Shown here: positions 44,477 through 54,208 of the stretch, piece after piece | How positions within the stretch are numbered: position 1 is the first letter of the stretch | Layout: the number at the start of each line of letters is the position of its first letter | Assembly (NCBI RefSeq): GCF_000467125.1 | Contig: NZ_BATJ01000007.1 | Span: 1-64,000 of the forward strand | Direction of reading: 5' to 3' | From: Vibrio proteolyticus NBRC 13287 | GTDB taxonomy: Bacteria > Pseudomonadota > Gammaproteobacteria > Enterobacterales > Vibrionaceae | DNA: 64,000 nt | Made by a program: the position numbers and the translations under genes | The notes under the pieces: generated by a model | What the model saw: only the letters and a program-made list of their open reading frames with translations | Databases searched by the model: none | Told to the model about the DNA's origin: nothing

Positions 44477-45604
44477 TTATGCGTACTGAGCCGTCAACGC
44501 TTGCCAGGATTGGCGGCGTTCTTCCAGGGTCTGCTTCATCTGCTGGTAACGAACTTTCAGCAGGGAATGCTCATAGCGGCGCACCATATCCTGTTTTTTA
44601 CTCTCCAGTAGCTGCTTTTTCACTTCGTAATATTCGTTCATGCTTTGCAGCAGCGAATCGAACTCAGTTTGCAGACGCTCGTTTAACGCCTGATAATTTG
44701 GCAACTGCTGGATATTGAAACGTGCGGTCTGAAGCTTCATTTGTGCGCGGGCTTTTTCAATTCTCAACTGAGGTGCTTTACGCAACTTGCCTGCCAGTCC
44801 CACCCAGGCGCATGTTTTGATTAACCATTTGGTCGGATCGTATTGCCACCATAAGATCCCGTTGCGGTAATCGTTTTCAAAAATATGGTGGTAGTTGTGA
44901 TACCCCTCACCGAATGTGAAAAAGGCCAGAATACCGTTATCTCTCGCGGTATTTTTGTCTGTATAGGGCTGGCTGCCCCAGATGTGTGCCAGAGAGTTAA
45001 TGAAAAACGTGGTGTGATGATTCAGAACCAGACGAACAGCACCCACCATCAGTAACATCCCCCACACATCCTGATAGATCAGGCCCAATGCAACCGGAAC
45101 GCCGATGTTCATCAGAATGGCAAGTGGAACATAGTACTTATGTTGCCACATGACGATTTTATCCTTTTGAAGATCACGACAGTTGCTGTAATCGGAGTAG
45201 GTCGCTTTGTTGTAATGGCGTAACATCCAACCAATGTGTGAGTGCCAGAAGCCAAGCTTAGCGGAATAAGGATCTTTGTCGTTGTCGTCGACATGGCGAT
45301 GATGGACGCGATGGTCAGAACTCCAGTGCAGCGCACTATTCTGAAGGGCAAAAGCGCCACCCAGCGCAAATAGGAATCGCAAGCTCCAATGAGCTTCGTA
45401 AGCCTTGTGTGACCACAATCTGTGGTACCCGGCAGTGATCGACAGATTACAAAAAGAAAACGTAATCAGAAGCCAGATCCAGTGCTCACTGCCGTAACCG
45501 AACTCAAATCCGTACCAGGGAGCGGCAACGGTGGCCAACAGCATGCTGAAAGAGAAAATAAACACGTTCAGCCAGATCAGCGGCGGTTTATTTTGCGTTT
45601 CCAT
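44477..45604 (-). CDS. Acyl-CoA/fatty acid delta-9 desaturase
   Basis: 375 residues from ATG 45604, placed by an AAAGGA ribosome site; the open frame to 45664 lacks similarity. Four or so membrane helices and three histidine boxes of membrane desaturases are visible: HRLWSH (HxxxxH), HRVHHRHVD (HxxHH) and GYHNYHHIF (HxxHH). A C-terminal extension of about 110 residues is helical, charged and coiled-coil-like. It introduces double bonds into acyl chains to tune membrane fluidity. Two FabR/DesT-like palindromes lie immediately upstream, so it is probably repressed by a fatty-acid-sensing TetR regulator encoded elsewhere. Confidence 0.9.
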   Translation of the reverse strand: METQNKPPLIWLNVFIFSFSMLLATVAAPWYGFEFGYGSEHWIWLLITFSFCNLSITAGYHRLWSHKAYEAHWSLRFLFALGGAFALQNSALHWSSDHRVHHRHVDDNDKDPYSAKLGFWHSHIGWMLRHYNKATYSDYSNCRDLQKDKIVMWQHKYYVPLAILMNIGVPVALGLIYQDVWGMLLMVGAVRLVLNHHTTFFINSLAHIWGSQPYTDKNTARDNGILAFFTFGEGYHNYHHIFENDYRNGILWWQYDPTKWLIKTCAWVGLAGKLRKAPQLRIEKARAQMKLQTARFNIQQLPNYQALNERLQTEFDSLLQSMNEYYEVKKQLLESKKQDMVRRYEHSLLKVRYQQMKQTLEERRQSWQALTAQYA

Positions 45605-45618
45605 TGAAATTTCCTTTG

Positions 45619-45660
45619 AGCTAACAAGTGTTCGCCAGAATATCAGCGTACACGTGTAAG
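45619..45660 (-). promoter_or_regulatory. Two FabR/DesT-like operator boxes
   Basis: AGCGTACACGTGTAAG (45645-45660) and, on the minus strand, GGCGAACACTTGTTAGC (45619-45635) share the AGCG(T/A)ACA-N2-TGT pattern remembered for FabR (E. coli) and DesT (Pseudomonas) operators. Both lie within 60 bases of the desaturase start codon. Confidence 0.55.
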
Positions 45661-45767
45661 TCAAATTTACTTTGTAAAAAGTGTGAATGGAATGTTTGGC
45701 TTTTTTGGCCTAAATGAATAGTATGAACGTTCGGTAAATCATTACAGGAAGTAATAAGGAACCAAAT

Positions 45768-46328
45768 ATGGAATTGAAAGTAGCGGAATATCGCGACTAT
45801 AAACGAATTGCACAACTTCATGCTCAAAGCTGGCGGACTTTTTATAACGGCATTCTTGGCGATGAGTACCTGATGAATGAGGTGCTGGAAGAGCGCACCG
45901 CCATCTGGCAAACACGACTCCTTAATCCCCCTTTTAACCAACATGTCCTGCTGCTCGAAGAGGGGGGCCTACTGTGTGGCTTCGTTTGTGCCTTTGGCAA
46001 TCATGACTTTGAAAAAGGCACCATTATTGATGCTTTACACGTCGACGAAAGTTTCCGTGGTCGTGGCCTGGGAACGCGGTTGCTGACGGAAATCACTGAG
46101 TGGATTGAACAATACTTTTCTGATGGTGGCGTGTATCTTGAAGTGATGGAAAACAACCATCAAGCGGTTGAATTTTATAATCATCTTGGTGGTAAAAACT
46201 CACTGCGCCGCCTTTGGAATGCTCCGTGTGGCAATCAGGTTCCTGAATTGGTTTACACTTGGGATTCGCCGCGGGAATTATTAAAAAATATCAATGAAAG
46301 CAAAGAAAAATCAACAGCAATATCTTGA
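45768..46328 (+). CDS. GNAT-family N-acetyltransferase
   Basis: 186 residues. The GNAT core is visible: IIDALHVDESFRGRGLGTRLL (motif A with the acetyl-CoA loop RGRGLG) near residues 89-105, and YLEVMENNHQAVEFYNHLGG (motif B) near 128-146. AAGGA lies upstream of ATG 45768. The acceptor substrate is unknown. It sits between the divergent desaturase gene and the RND pump genes with no obvious tie to either. Confidence 0.9.
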   Translation: MELKVAEYRDYKRIAQLHAQSWRTFYNGILGDEYLMNEVLEERTAIWQTRLLNPPFNQHVLLLEEGGLLCGFVCAFGNHDFEKGTIIDALHVDESFRGRGLGTRLLTEITEWIEQYFSDGGVYLEVMENNHQAVEFYNHLGGKNSLRRLWNAPCGNQVPELVYTWDSPRELLKNINESKEKSTAIS

Positions 46329-46425
46329 TACAAAACGACATTCGGCTTTGATTTTTTTCAGACATTTCTGATGATACCGTTGATTAGGTTCCTATTCCTT
46401 GTTCCAATCTATTCAGCGGTTTTCC

Positions 46426-47559
46426 ATGAAAAAAAAGCTCATCATAACCACGCTCGCCAGCGCTCTGATTCTGGCTGGGTGCGGTGAACAGTCTGCACAG
46501 AAACCTACGTCACCGATAGCTCTGGTCACGGCGGAAAATGTCATCGTCGTTCCTTACCAGCACAGTCGCAACTACATTGGTCGCATTGAAGCGGTCGAAG
46601 ATACTGAGATCACCGCCCAGATATCTGGTTATTTGAAACAGCGCCATTTTGAAGAAGGTCAAATGGTCGAAAAAGGCCAATTGCTGTACAGCATTGAACC
46701 GTCTTCCTTTGAGGCACAACTTGCCAGCGCTAATGCATCACTGGCTCAGGCCAACGCAGCGTTGAAAAAGGCGCAGCTTGACTTTCAGCGCGGCAAAAAT
46801 CTATTGCCTCGCGGCAGTATTTCTCAGTCGGAATTCGATAATCTGACCGCTCAGCGACTCAGTGCGGAGGCTCAGGTTGAAGCCGCCAGTGCTCAGCTTA
46901 AACTAGCGAAAGTAAACCTGTCGTATACGCAGATCCGTGCCCCGTTCAGTGGCCGGATCAGCGACAGTAAAGTCAGTACCGGTGATCTGGTGTCGCCTTC
47001 CACAGGGGTGTTGACGACGCTGGTCAGTCTGGATCCGGTACACACCTCATTCAGTCTCAGTGAACGTGAACGCCTGGCGCTTGGTATAGACCGTATCCAA
47101 GGGAACGGTAAAGCTGAAGCAAACGAAGTGGAAGTGGCGTTGATGCTGGAGAACGGCCAACCTTTTGACCACGTTGGGAAACTGGACTACTTAGGCAACC
47201 GTATTGATCTCAATACCGGTACGATTGCGATGCGCGCGGTCGTCGATAATCCAGATCATCAATTGCTTCCAGGTCAGCATGTGCGAGTTGAATTGCGTGA
47301 AAAGCAAAATCGTGACGTATTGGTGATTCCACGCCGCGCTGTACAAACCGATTTGGAAGGCAACTTTGTCATGGTGATCGCTCCGGACAATATCGCAGAG
47401 CGACGAAATGTTAAGTTGGGTGACCAAACCCAGCAGGGGATCATTATCCGGGAAGGTTTGCAGCCAGATGATATGGTGATCACTCAAGGCTTACAGCGCG
47501 TGCGAAATGGAATGAGTGTCCGGATCCAGGATACTGCTCAGTCAGAACAAGATAACTAA
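46426..47559 (+). CDS. RND efflux periplasmic adaptor (membrane fusion protein)
   Basis: 377 residues from ATG 46426; the upstream TTG at 46399 is unlikely. A lipoprotein signal ends in the lipobox LILAGC (Cys near residue 19). It is followed by a biotinyl-lipoyl-like half (TAQISGYLKQRHFEEGQMVEKG), a helical hairpin with repeated Ala/Gln pattern (ANASLAQANAALKKAQ), the second half and a beta-barrel domain. It anchors in the inner membrane and bridges the RND pump to an outer-membrane channel. It is 9 bases upstream of the pump gene, in one operon. No local regulator is encoded. Confidence 0.93.
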   Translation: MKKKLIITTLASALILAGCGEQSAQKPTSPIALVTAENVIVVPYQHSRNYIGRIEAVEDTEITAQISGYLKQRHFEEGQMVEKGQLLYSIEPSSFEAQLASANASLAQANAALKKAQLDFQRGKNLLPRGSISQSEFDNLTAQRLSAEAQVEAASAQLKLAKVNLSYTQIRAPFSGRISDSKVSTGDLVSPSTGVLTTLVSLDPVHTSFSLSERERLALGIDRIQGNGKAEANEVEVALMLENGQPFDHVGKLDYLGNRIDLNTGTIAMRAVVDNPDHQLLPGQHVRVELREKQNRDVLVIPRRAVQTDLEGNFVMVIAPDNIAERRNVKLGDQTQQGIIIREGLQPDDMVITQGLQRVRNGMSVRIQDTAQSEQDN

Positions 47560-47568
47560 GGTGCTCAG

Positions 47569-50500
47569 ATGTTAAGTCGTTTTTTCATCCAGCGCCCTAA
47601 GTTTGCGCTGGTTATTTCCATCATTCTGACCATGGCCGGCGCCATTGCGCTGTCTATTCTGCCGGTCGCGGAATATCCGAAAATCAGCCCACCGTCGGTT
47701 AGTGTGTCTGCATTCTATACCGGTGCGAGCGCTGAAGTTGTCGAACAGGCGATTGCCGACCCGATCGAAACGTCGGTTAATGGTGTCGAGAACATGATTT
47801 ACATGTCTTCGAAATCGGCCAACGATGGGTCTTATAACCTGACGGTGACATTTGACGTCGGTACGGACCCTGACATGGCTCAGGTCAACGTGCAGAACCG
47901 GGTATCGCAGATTGAATCCAAACTGCCACAAGAAGTGCGTATGGTGGGGGTCACCGTAAAAAAACGTTCCCCCGACTTGCTGATGGTACTGAATTTCTAT
48001 TCACCAGATGGCAAGTATGACGACCAGTTTCTGATTAACTACATCAATCTCAATGTCAAAGATCAGCTCGCACGGGTGAAAGGCATCAGTGAGGTTAATG
48101 TGATTGGGGGCGGCGAATACGCGATGCGTGTCTGGCTCGACCCCGAAAAAATGGCCAATCTCAACTTAACCACCTCCGACATCTATCAGGCTCTGGCCGA
48201 GCAAAACGTTCAGGTCGCGGCAGGGCGAATTGGCGCCGCACCCTACAACGATGCGCAGGAAGTTCAGTTTAACTTAGTTACGAAAGGTCGTCTTGAAACG
48301 GTTAGCGAGTTTGAGAATGTCGTACTGCGTGCCAACCGTAACGGTGCGTCGGTTTATCTCAAAGACGTAGCGCGTATCGAGCTGGGTAAAAAGTTCTACG
48401 ATGGCCAGGGTAAATTCCGTGGCCAGGATGCTTCTATCGTCGCACTGTCGTTGCAATCGGATGCCAACGCGCTAGAAAGTGGTAAGGCGGTGATGGCTTT
48501 GTTGTCTGAAATGAGCGACACCTTCCCGCAAGGAATGGCCTATGAAACCAGTTATGACACGACGGTGTTTGTGGCGGAATCGATTAAAGGTGTGGTTAAA
48601 ACCCTGATTGAGGCCATCTTGCTGGTGATCGCGGTGACCTATCTGTTTCTGGGTAGTGCTCGTGCCACATTAATACCAGTGGTGGCCATTCCTGTTTCGC
48701 TGATCGGTACGTTTGCCGTGATGCTGGCGACCGGGTTTACCATCAACACTGTTACGTTGTTTGGCTTAATTCTGGCTATTGGCATTGTGGTGGACGATGC
48801 GATTCTGGTGATCGAAAACGTGGACACCACCATGGCGAACGACCCGAACATCACACCTCGTAAAGCAACGTTGCTAGCGATGAAGGAGGTGACTGGGCCG
48901 ATCATCACGTCAACACTCGTGCTTTTGGCGGTCTTTCTTCCCGTTGCGATGCTGCCGGGTATTACTGGGATCATGTATCGCCAGTTTGCGTTGACCATCT
49001 GTATCTCGGTCGTGATCTCGTCGATTAACGCGTTGACGTTGTCGCCAGCGCTGTGTTCATTGGTTCTTAAACAAGGAGGAGGCAACACCGCGAACTGGTT
49101 TAAAGCGTTTAACCGTGGGTTGGATAAAGTGACCGCCGGTTATGGTCAAATTGCCGGCTTTCTGGTGAAGAAGTCGGCTTTACTGGTGGTGTTTTTCATT
49201 GTTGCGGTAGCCGCGGTGAGCTTCTTTGCGAAAACCACCTCAACCGCATTTGTGCCTCAGGAAGATAAGGGGATCATGCTGGTCAATGTGCAATTGCCAG
49301 ACTCTGCTTCTTTGTCTCGCACAGAAGAAGTCACCGAACAACTGATGGCAATGATTGAACAAGAGCCAGGCGTGGATGGTGTCACCGTAGCTAATGGATA
49401 CTCGTTTATGACCGGGGCGGCGGCATCTAACGGGGCGTCGATGTTCATCAAATTGCATGATTGGGAAACCCGCAATAATTTGAATGGCGATCATTCCTCT
49501 AGCGCGATCGTTCAGCGTGTTAATGCCCGGGCTGCCAAAGAACTGCCTCAGGCAGTGGTGTTTGCTATGGGCCCACCTGCGGTTCCGGGTATGGGCGCGG
49601 CGTCGGGGTTCGAGTTTGTGTTGGAAGATACGCTAGGGCGCAACCGCAGTGACTTGGCCATTGTAATGAATGACGTTATTCAGGCCGCCAATGCCCAGCC
49701 TGAGATTGCGTTCAGCTTCAGTACGTTCCGAGCCAACGTACCGCACTACTACGTGGATATTGACCGTGAAAAGGCCAAGCAACTGGGCATTTCCCTGTCT
49801 GAAATCTTCCAAACGCTACAGGGTAACCTTGGGTCGCTGTACGTGAATGATTTCACTATGTTCGGAAAAAACTTTCGTGTGACGCTTCAGGCAGATAGCC
49901 ATCACCGTAGCAGTATGGACGATTTGCAGCGATTCCATGTACGTTCGGCAAGCGGGCAGATGATACCTTTGAGTACGCTGATCAGTTATGAACAAGTGTT
50001 TGAGCCTGATGTCGCCTGGCGTTACAACATGTATCGCAGTGCCATCATTCAGGGGCAGGCTGCACCTGGGTATTCCAGTGGTGACGCAATTGCGACGATG
50101 GAACGTGTCGCAGCTGACATGCTACCACAGGGCTACCAATATGAGTGGACAGGGATGGCGTATCAAGAAGTGTTAGCGGGTAATCAGGCGATTTTTGCGT
50201 TTGCACTGGCGTTGATCTTCATTTATCTGTTTATGGTAGCGCAATATGAGAGTTGGAGCATTCCGCTGGCGATCATTCTGGTCGTGCCGATCGCGACACT
50301 GGGTTCTTTCCTGGCATTGAATTTGACGGGAACCCCTCTCAATTTGTATGCCCAGATTGGTTTAGTCCTTCTTATCGCACTGGCAGCAAAGAACGCGATT
50401 TTGATTGTCGAGTTTGCCAAAATTGAGCGAGAAGAGCGAGATGTTGCTATTGATAAAGCAGCAGTAACCGGCGGGAAATTACGTTTCAGGGCGGTGAATA

Positions 50501-50721
50501 TGACCTCTTGGTCATTCATTCTGGGGATATTCCCGCTTATTTTTGCTGCGGGGGCCGGGCATGTCAGTCAGAATTCTCTGGGCATATCCTTAGTTGGCGG
50601 GTTGTTGTGTGTATTACTTGCGGGAACGTTCCTCATTCCGGGTTTCTATGCTTTGGTACAGCGTCAGCGAGAAAAAGCGCATGGTGGGAACACAAAATTA
50701 ATTTCACTTGATGATGAATGA
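47569..50721 (+). CDS. RND multidrug efflux pump, AcrB/HAE1 type
   Basis: 1050 residues, full HAE1 length. It begins [13 protein letters not shown] and has the first periplasmic loop, the helix-4 region with [14 protein letters not shown] (the conserved proton-relay Asp pair) and [12 protein letters not shown]. The second half has [20 protein letters not shown] with the conserved Lys, and the SFILGIFPL segment. It exports drugs, detergents or other amphiphiles using the proton gradient. The outer-membrane channel must come from a TolC encoded elsewhere. A terminator follows at 50740. Confidence 0.95.
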   Translation: MLSRFFIQRPKFALVISIILTMAGAIALSILPVAEYPKISPPSVSVSAFYTGASAEVVEQAIADPIETSVNGVENMIYMSSKSANDGSYNLTVTFDVGTDPDMAQVNVQNRVSQIESKLPQEVRMVGVTVKKRSPDLLMVLNFYSPDGKYDDQFLINYINLNVKDQLARVKGISEVNVIGGGEYAMRVWLDPEKMANLNLTTSDIYQALAEQNVQVAAGRIGAAPYNDAQEVQFNLVTKGRLETVSEFENVVLRANRNGASVYLKDVARIELGKKFYDGQGKFRGQDASIVALSLQSDANALESGKAVMALLSEMSDTFPQGMAYETSYDTTVFVAESIKGVVKTLIEAILLVIAVTYLFLGSARATLIPVVAIPVSLIGTFAVMLATGFTINTVTLFGLILAIGIVVDDAILVIENVDTTMANDPNITPRKATLLAMKEVTGPIITSTLVLLAVFLPVAMLPGITGIMYRQFALTICISVVISSINALTLSPALCSLVLKQGGGNTANWFKAFNRGLDKVTAGYGQIAGFLVKKSALLVVFFIVAVAAVSFFAKTTSTAFVPQEDKGIMLVNVQLPDSASLSRTEEVTEQLMAMIEQEPGVDGVTVANGYSFMTGAAASNGASMFIKLHDWETRNNLNGDHSSSAIVQRVNARAAKELPQAVVFAMGPPAVPGMGAASGFEFVLEDTLGRNRSDLAIVMNDVIQAANAQPEIAFSFSTFRANVPHYYVDIDREKAKQLGISLSEIFQTLQGNLGSLYVNDFTMFGKNFRVTLQADSHHRSSMDDLQRFHVRSASGQMIPLSTLISYEQVFEPDVAWRYNMYRSAIIQGQAAPGYSSGDAIATMERVAADMLPQGYQYEWTGMAYQEVLAGNQAIFAFALALIFIYLFMVAQYESWSIPLAIILVVPIATLGSFLALNLTGTPLNLYAQIGLVLLIALAAKNAILIVEFAKIEREERDVAIDKAAVTGGKLRFRAVNMTSWSFILGIFPLIFAAGAGHVSQNSLGISLVGGLLCVLLAGTFLIPGFYALVQRQREKAHGGNTKLISLDDE

Positions 50722-50739
50722 TAATTAACGGGTGTTGAC

Positions 50740-50780
50740 AGGTCTTGTCGGAGTATTCCGGCAAGGCCTTTTCTTTTTTC
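50740..50780 (+). terminator. Terminator of the RND pump operon
   Basis: AGGTCTTGTCGGA (50740-50752) pairs with TCCGGCAAGGCCT (50757-50769) over 13 bp including two G-T pairs, loop GTAT, followed by TTTCTTTTTTC. Confidence 0.8.
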
Positions 50781-50960
50781 TATAATTGACAAAATTTTGA
50801 CGTGACAAGAAATATTTTGTGTAATTTAGCCATCCAAAAAATAGGGACAAATCACGCTAATTTAATGATATTTCTAGGGAATGGTCTATGCTAACCAGAT
50901 GGTTTTATTCAAATTCTATTTGTTTCCCTGATTCGAAATTGGTTTTTATTTGAGGCGTAA

Positions 50961-52364
50961 ATGGTATCCCGTCACACGTTAAAATTTGTCGACAATGGTT
51001 ACGCGACTGTCGTGAAAATTATCGATTTTTGTGTCATCAATTTTTCTTTAACCTGGCTCATCCGTGAGTCAGGAAAAAATGAAACAATAGTTGATATCTC
51101 AGCGGCAGTTATATTCGGTATTTTGTTCGTGTTATTTGGTGAAAATACCAAGTTGTATGAGCTGCGTTTGCCGATGCGTGTGCGGCGGTTGATTGCTCGC
51201 TTTGTGATGACGGCCCTTTTGACCTACATCACGATGTTTGTTGTGAAGCATGCCTTAAACGGCATGGAAGGCTCTGCGATAAACAACTTAAAGGGCAGTA
51301 TGTACGACATCTGGATTGTCTCTAGTATCCTGGTGTTATTATCGGTGCGCCTAATAGGCTTACAGCTCTACCGGACATTCCGGCGGACGAAACGGGTTGC
51401 GATCGTTGGCTTGACTCCGGCCGGGCTTGCTATTGAACAAGCATTGTTGCGCGATTACCGCAAAAAAGATGTGAAGATTGAGTTTTATGATGACCGTTCA
51501 GAAGAGCGCTTTAGCTATTTGATCAAAAGCCCGTTTCGCGGCCAGGTAGACGGATTAATTGAAAAAGCGAAAAACAACGAACTGGATGATGTCTACATTG
51601 CGTTACCTATGGTGGCGAAAGATCGTATCCGGGATTATCTCGATCGCTTGTCAGACACGACAGTGGATACGTCCATCGTACCTGACTTGTACAGCTACAA
51701 CCTCTCGGTATCGCAGATCAATACGGTAGGTAATGTGCAGACATTCAGTGTTTTTTCTTCTCCTTTTGATGGTATCGGCGCAGTGATCAAGCGCATCGAA
51801 GACATCATCATCGGCGGTGCAATAACGATATTGATTTCTCCCGTTCTGCTGTTTGTTGCATTGGGCGTCAAATTCAGTTCCCCCGGGCCGATTTTGTTTA
51901 AGCAGGATCGTTATGGATTGGGAGGAAAAAAAATCAAAGTCTGGAAATTTCGCTCAATGAAAGTGATGGAAAATTCAGTCGTAGTGACTCAGGCCACGAA
52001 AAACGATCCGCGAGTGACCAAGTTTGGTGCCTTCATTCGACGCACTTCTCTGGATGAACTACCGCAATTTTTTAACGTGTTGCAGGGGACGATGTCGATT
52101 GTGGGGCCAAGACCACATGCAGTCGCTCATAACGAACAATATCGGGTGATAGTGGATAATTACATGATTCGCCACAAAATTAAGCCTGGGATCACCGGAT
52201 GGGCGCAAATAAACGGTTATCGAGGGGAAACCGAAACCGTCGACAAAATGGAAAAACGCGTACAGTACGACATTCAGTACATGCAGGAATGGTCACTGTG
52301 GTTTGATCTGAAAATAATCTTTTTAACTGTGTTTAAAGGTTTTGTGAGTGAAACGGCTTACTAA
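50961..52364 (+). CDS. Exopolysaccharide polyprenyl glycosylphosphotransferase (WcaJ/VpsL-like)
   Basis: 467 residues. Four membrane helices in the first about 130 residues are followed by a nucleotide-fold-like soluble region ([17 protein letters not shown]), a fifth helix near 275-295, and the C-terminal transferase domain with [49 protein letters not shown] and KPGITGWAQ. It starts repeat-unit synthesis by moving a sugar-1-phosphate, probably glucose, onto undecaprenyl phosphate. It is the first gene of the exopolysaccharide operon; gene order resembles V. cholerae vpsL-vpsO and the cpsA-D genes of other vibrios. Confidence 0.92.
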   Translation: MVSRHTLKFVDNGYATVVKIIDFCVINFSLTWLIRESGKNETIVDISAAVIFGILFVLFGENTKLYELRLPMRVRRLIARFVMTALLTYITMFVVKHALNGMEGSAINNLKGSMYDIWIVSSILVLLSVRLIGLQLYRTFRRTKRVAIVGLTPAGLAIEQALLRDYRKKDVKIEFYDDRSEERFSYLIKSPFRGQVDGLIEKAKNNELDDVYIALPMVAKDRIRDYLDRLSDTTVDTSIVPDLYSYNLSVSQINTVGNVQTFSVFSSPFDGIGAVIKRIEDIIIGGAITILISPVLLFVALGVKFSSPGPILFKQDRYGLGGKKIKVWKFRSMKVMENSVVVTQATKNDPRVTKFGAFIRRTSLDELPQFFNVLQGTMSIVGPRPHAVAHNEQYRVIVDNYMIRHKIKPGITGWAQINGYRGETETVDKMEKRVQYDIQYMQEWSLWFDLKIIFLTVFKGFVSETAY

Positions 52365-53637
52365 CTGTGCATTGCTTGCTGGATTGTTGAGCCAGCCTGT
52401 TTGGGCAGACCTTACCCCTAAATCTCATATTGGTCCATTAGGTATTGATTTTCAGAGCCAGGTTGGGTTGGATTACGGCCACGACAGTAATGTTACGTAT
52501 CAGGCAGAAAAAACACCGGAAGGACAGGCGGTTTCCTCTGTCTATTACCAGTTGTCGCCGATGATCCAGGCGACGGGAGAGCGTGGAGAAGATCGTTATT
52601 ACCTGATGTATAACGGCAATTATCGTCGTTACAACAGCAGCGAAGACGATGATTTCAACGATCATTTCTACATGTTTGAAGGAAAGTGGCGTTTTGGCTT
52701 ACGCCATGGGCTGAACTGGAATATTGCACAAACACTGGGCCATGAGGCTCGCGGACAAGAGACAACCGAAGGTTTTACGTACGGTCAGTATCAAGATTTC
52801 AATATTCATCAGGCGCTCAAAACCTCACTGGTCGACTCGCAGCTTAGATACAGTTATGGCGCACCTGAGGGGCGCGGCAGCTTGCAGGTCGCAGTCGAAA
52901 CGAAAGATCTTTCTTTTCGGGATACCGATGACATCCAAGAGGACTTTCGGCAGTACATTCGTGAACAGGAATGGCGCGAGAATTCCCTGATTGTCGAGCT
53001 GTTTGATCAATACTCGTCAAGGACCCGCTTTCGCTACTCGTTCATTAGCAATTATCGTCAGTATGACGTGAATGAACTGAAAGACACCAGTGAATACTAC
53101 CTGCTTTACGGTATTCAAACACAACGAACCGGTAAAACCTGGATAGAAGGAAATATCGCTTTGTTGTACAAGGATTTTGATAATAACCCTGCGGCCGAAA
53201 GCTTTACCGGATTAAACTGGGATATCAAAGCGCAATGGAAGCCATTGAAACACTCTATGCTGGAATTGTATACCTGGCAAAAGGTGAAAGATCCGTCGGA
53301 AGAAGGGGGCTACATACTGGATTCCAAAGTGGGCGCGTCATGGGAGCATCATTGGTGGGTTGACCGACTGTCTACCAAGCTTGCCTACGGTTATCTTACT
53401 GAAGACTATCGGGTCACGAATAATAATCGCAGAGACAATGTTCAGACCGTCAGAGCGTTAGTTGGTTACGATTTTCGTCCCTCAATCCGGTTTGAGTTGA
53501 GCTATGTGTACAACATGAAAGATTCCAACAAAGACACCGATACATTCTTTATCGGTGCCAATCAAACTACTCCTGTAGAGCGAACACTGGGTTATGACCA
53601 AAGTGTGGTGCAGTTGACAATGAAGGTTCAAATCTAA
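52348..53637 (+). CDS. Outer-membrane beta-barrel of exopolysaccharide locus (VpsM-like)
   Basis: 429 residues from GTG 52348 (AAAGG upstream), overlapping the phosphotransferase gene by 17 bases. A Sec signal peptide (1-20, ending VWA-DL) precedes a protein made almost wholly of alternating aromatic/polar strands with turn-rich Asp/Asn loops, ending in VQLTMKVQI. It is expected to form an outer-membrane barrel. In this locus the Wza-like protein lacks an outer-membrane segment, so this barrel probably provides the exit for the polymer (inference). Confidence 0.82.
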   Translation: MKRLTNCALLAGLLSQPVWADLTPKSHIGPLGIDFQSQVGLDYGHDSNVTYQAEKTPEGQAVSSVYYQLSPMIQATGERGEDRYYLMYNGNYRRYNSSEDDDFNDHFYMFEGKWRFGLRHGLNWNIAQTLGHEARGQETTEGFTYGQYQDFNIHQALKTSLVDSQLRYSYGAPEGRGSLQVAVETKDLSFRDTDDIQEDFRQYIREQEWRENSLIVELFDQYSSRTRFRYSFISNYRQYDVNELKDTSEYYLLYGIQTQRTGKTWIEGNIALLYKDFDNNPAAESFTGLNWDIKAQWKPLKHSMLELYTWQKVKDPSEEGGYILDSKVGASWEHHWWVDRLSTKLAYGYLTEDYRVTNNNRRDNVQTVRALVGYDFRPSIRFELSYVYNMKDSNKDTDTFFIGANQTTPVERTLGYDQSVVQLTMKVQI

Positions 53638-54207
53638 ATGAAGAAGTGGCTAGTACAGTTTTTAGTTGTGATGTTTTTGGTGTCGCCTTGGGCGCAAGCA
53701 GGCACTGAACCCAGCTCATCCTCGCCAGCCCAAACTGAGGTTTACTCGTCCAATGACGATTATCGCCTTGGGACTGGTGATCAGATCAGTATTCTGGTCT
53801 ATGGCGAGCCGGATATGTCAATGAAACTCAAGGTGACCAAAATCGGCGAGGTTAACTTCCCCTACATCGGGAATGTGCGGCTGACGGGCAAAACACCTGC
53901 TGAGATCGAAACCGATATCGAAACCCGTTTGCGTGGCGATTATCTAAGAAACCCGATGGTAACGGTGAATCTGGAACAGTTTCGTAAGTTTTACATTACC
54001 GGAGAAGTAACCAGCCCTAACGGATATGAGTATCAACCTCGATTGACGGTGGAACAAGCCATTGCTTTGGCTGGGGGCTTTACTGATCGGGCGGACCGTG
54101 GAGATATCAACATTCGATTGCCTGATAACCAATTGATAAAGAATGTAAAACTGACACATCCGGTTAGCCCGGGTGACACGGTAATAGTTGAACAGAGTTT
54201 TTTCTAA
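53638..54207 (+). CDS. Short Wza-like polysaccharide export protein (VpsN-like)
   Basis: 189 residues starting directly after the previous stop. The Sec signal (1-22, ending AQA-GT) has no lipobox Cys. The polysaccharide-export domain (YRLGTGDQISILVYGEPDMS) and one SLBB-like domain (FYITGEVTSPNGYEYQPRLT) make up the rest. Full-length Wza is a lipoprotein of about 380 residues with several repeats and a C-terminal membrane helix; both are missing here. It is probably a periplasmic collar working with the barrel encoded upstream. Confidence 0.9.
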   Translation: MKKWLVQFLVVMFLVSPWAQAGTEPSSSSPAQTEVYSSNDDYRLGTGDQISILVYGEPDMSMKLKVTKIGEVNFPYIGNVRLTGKTPAEIETDIETRLRGDYLRNPMVTVNLEQFRKFYITGEVTSPNGYEYQPRLTVEQAIALAGGFTDRADRGDINIRLPDNQLIKNVKLTHPVSPGDTVIVEQSFF

Positions 54208-54208
54208 T

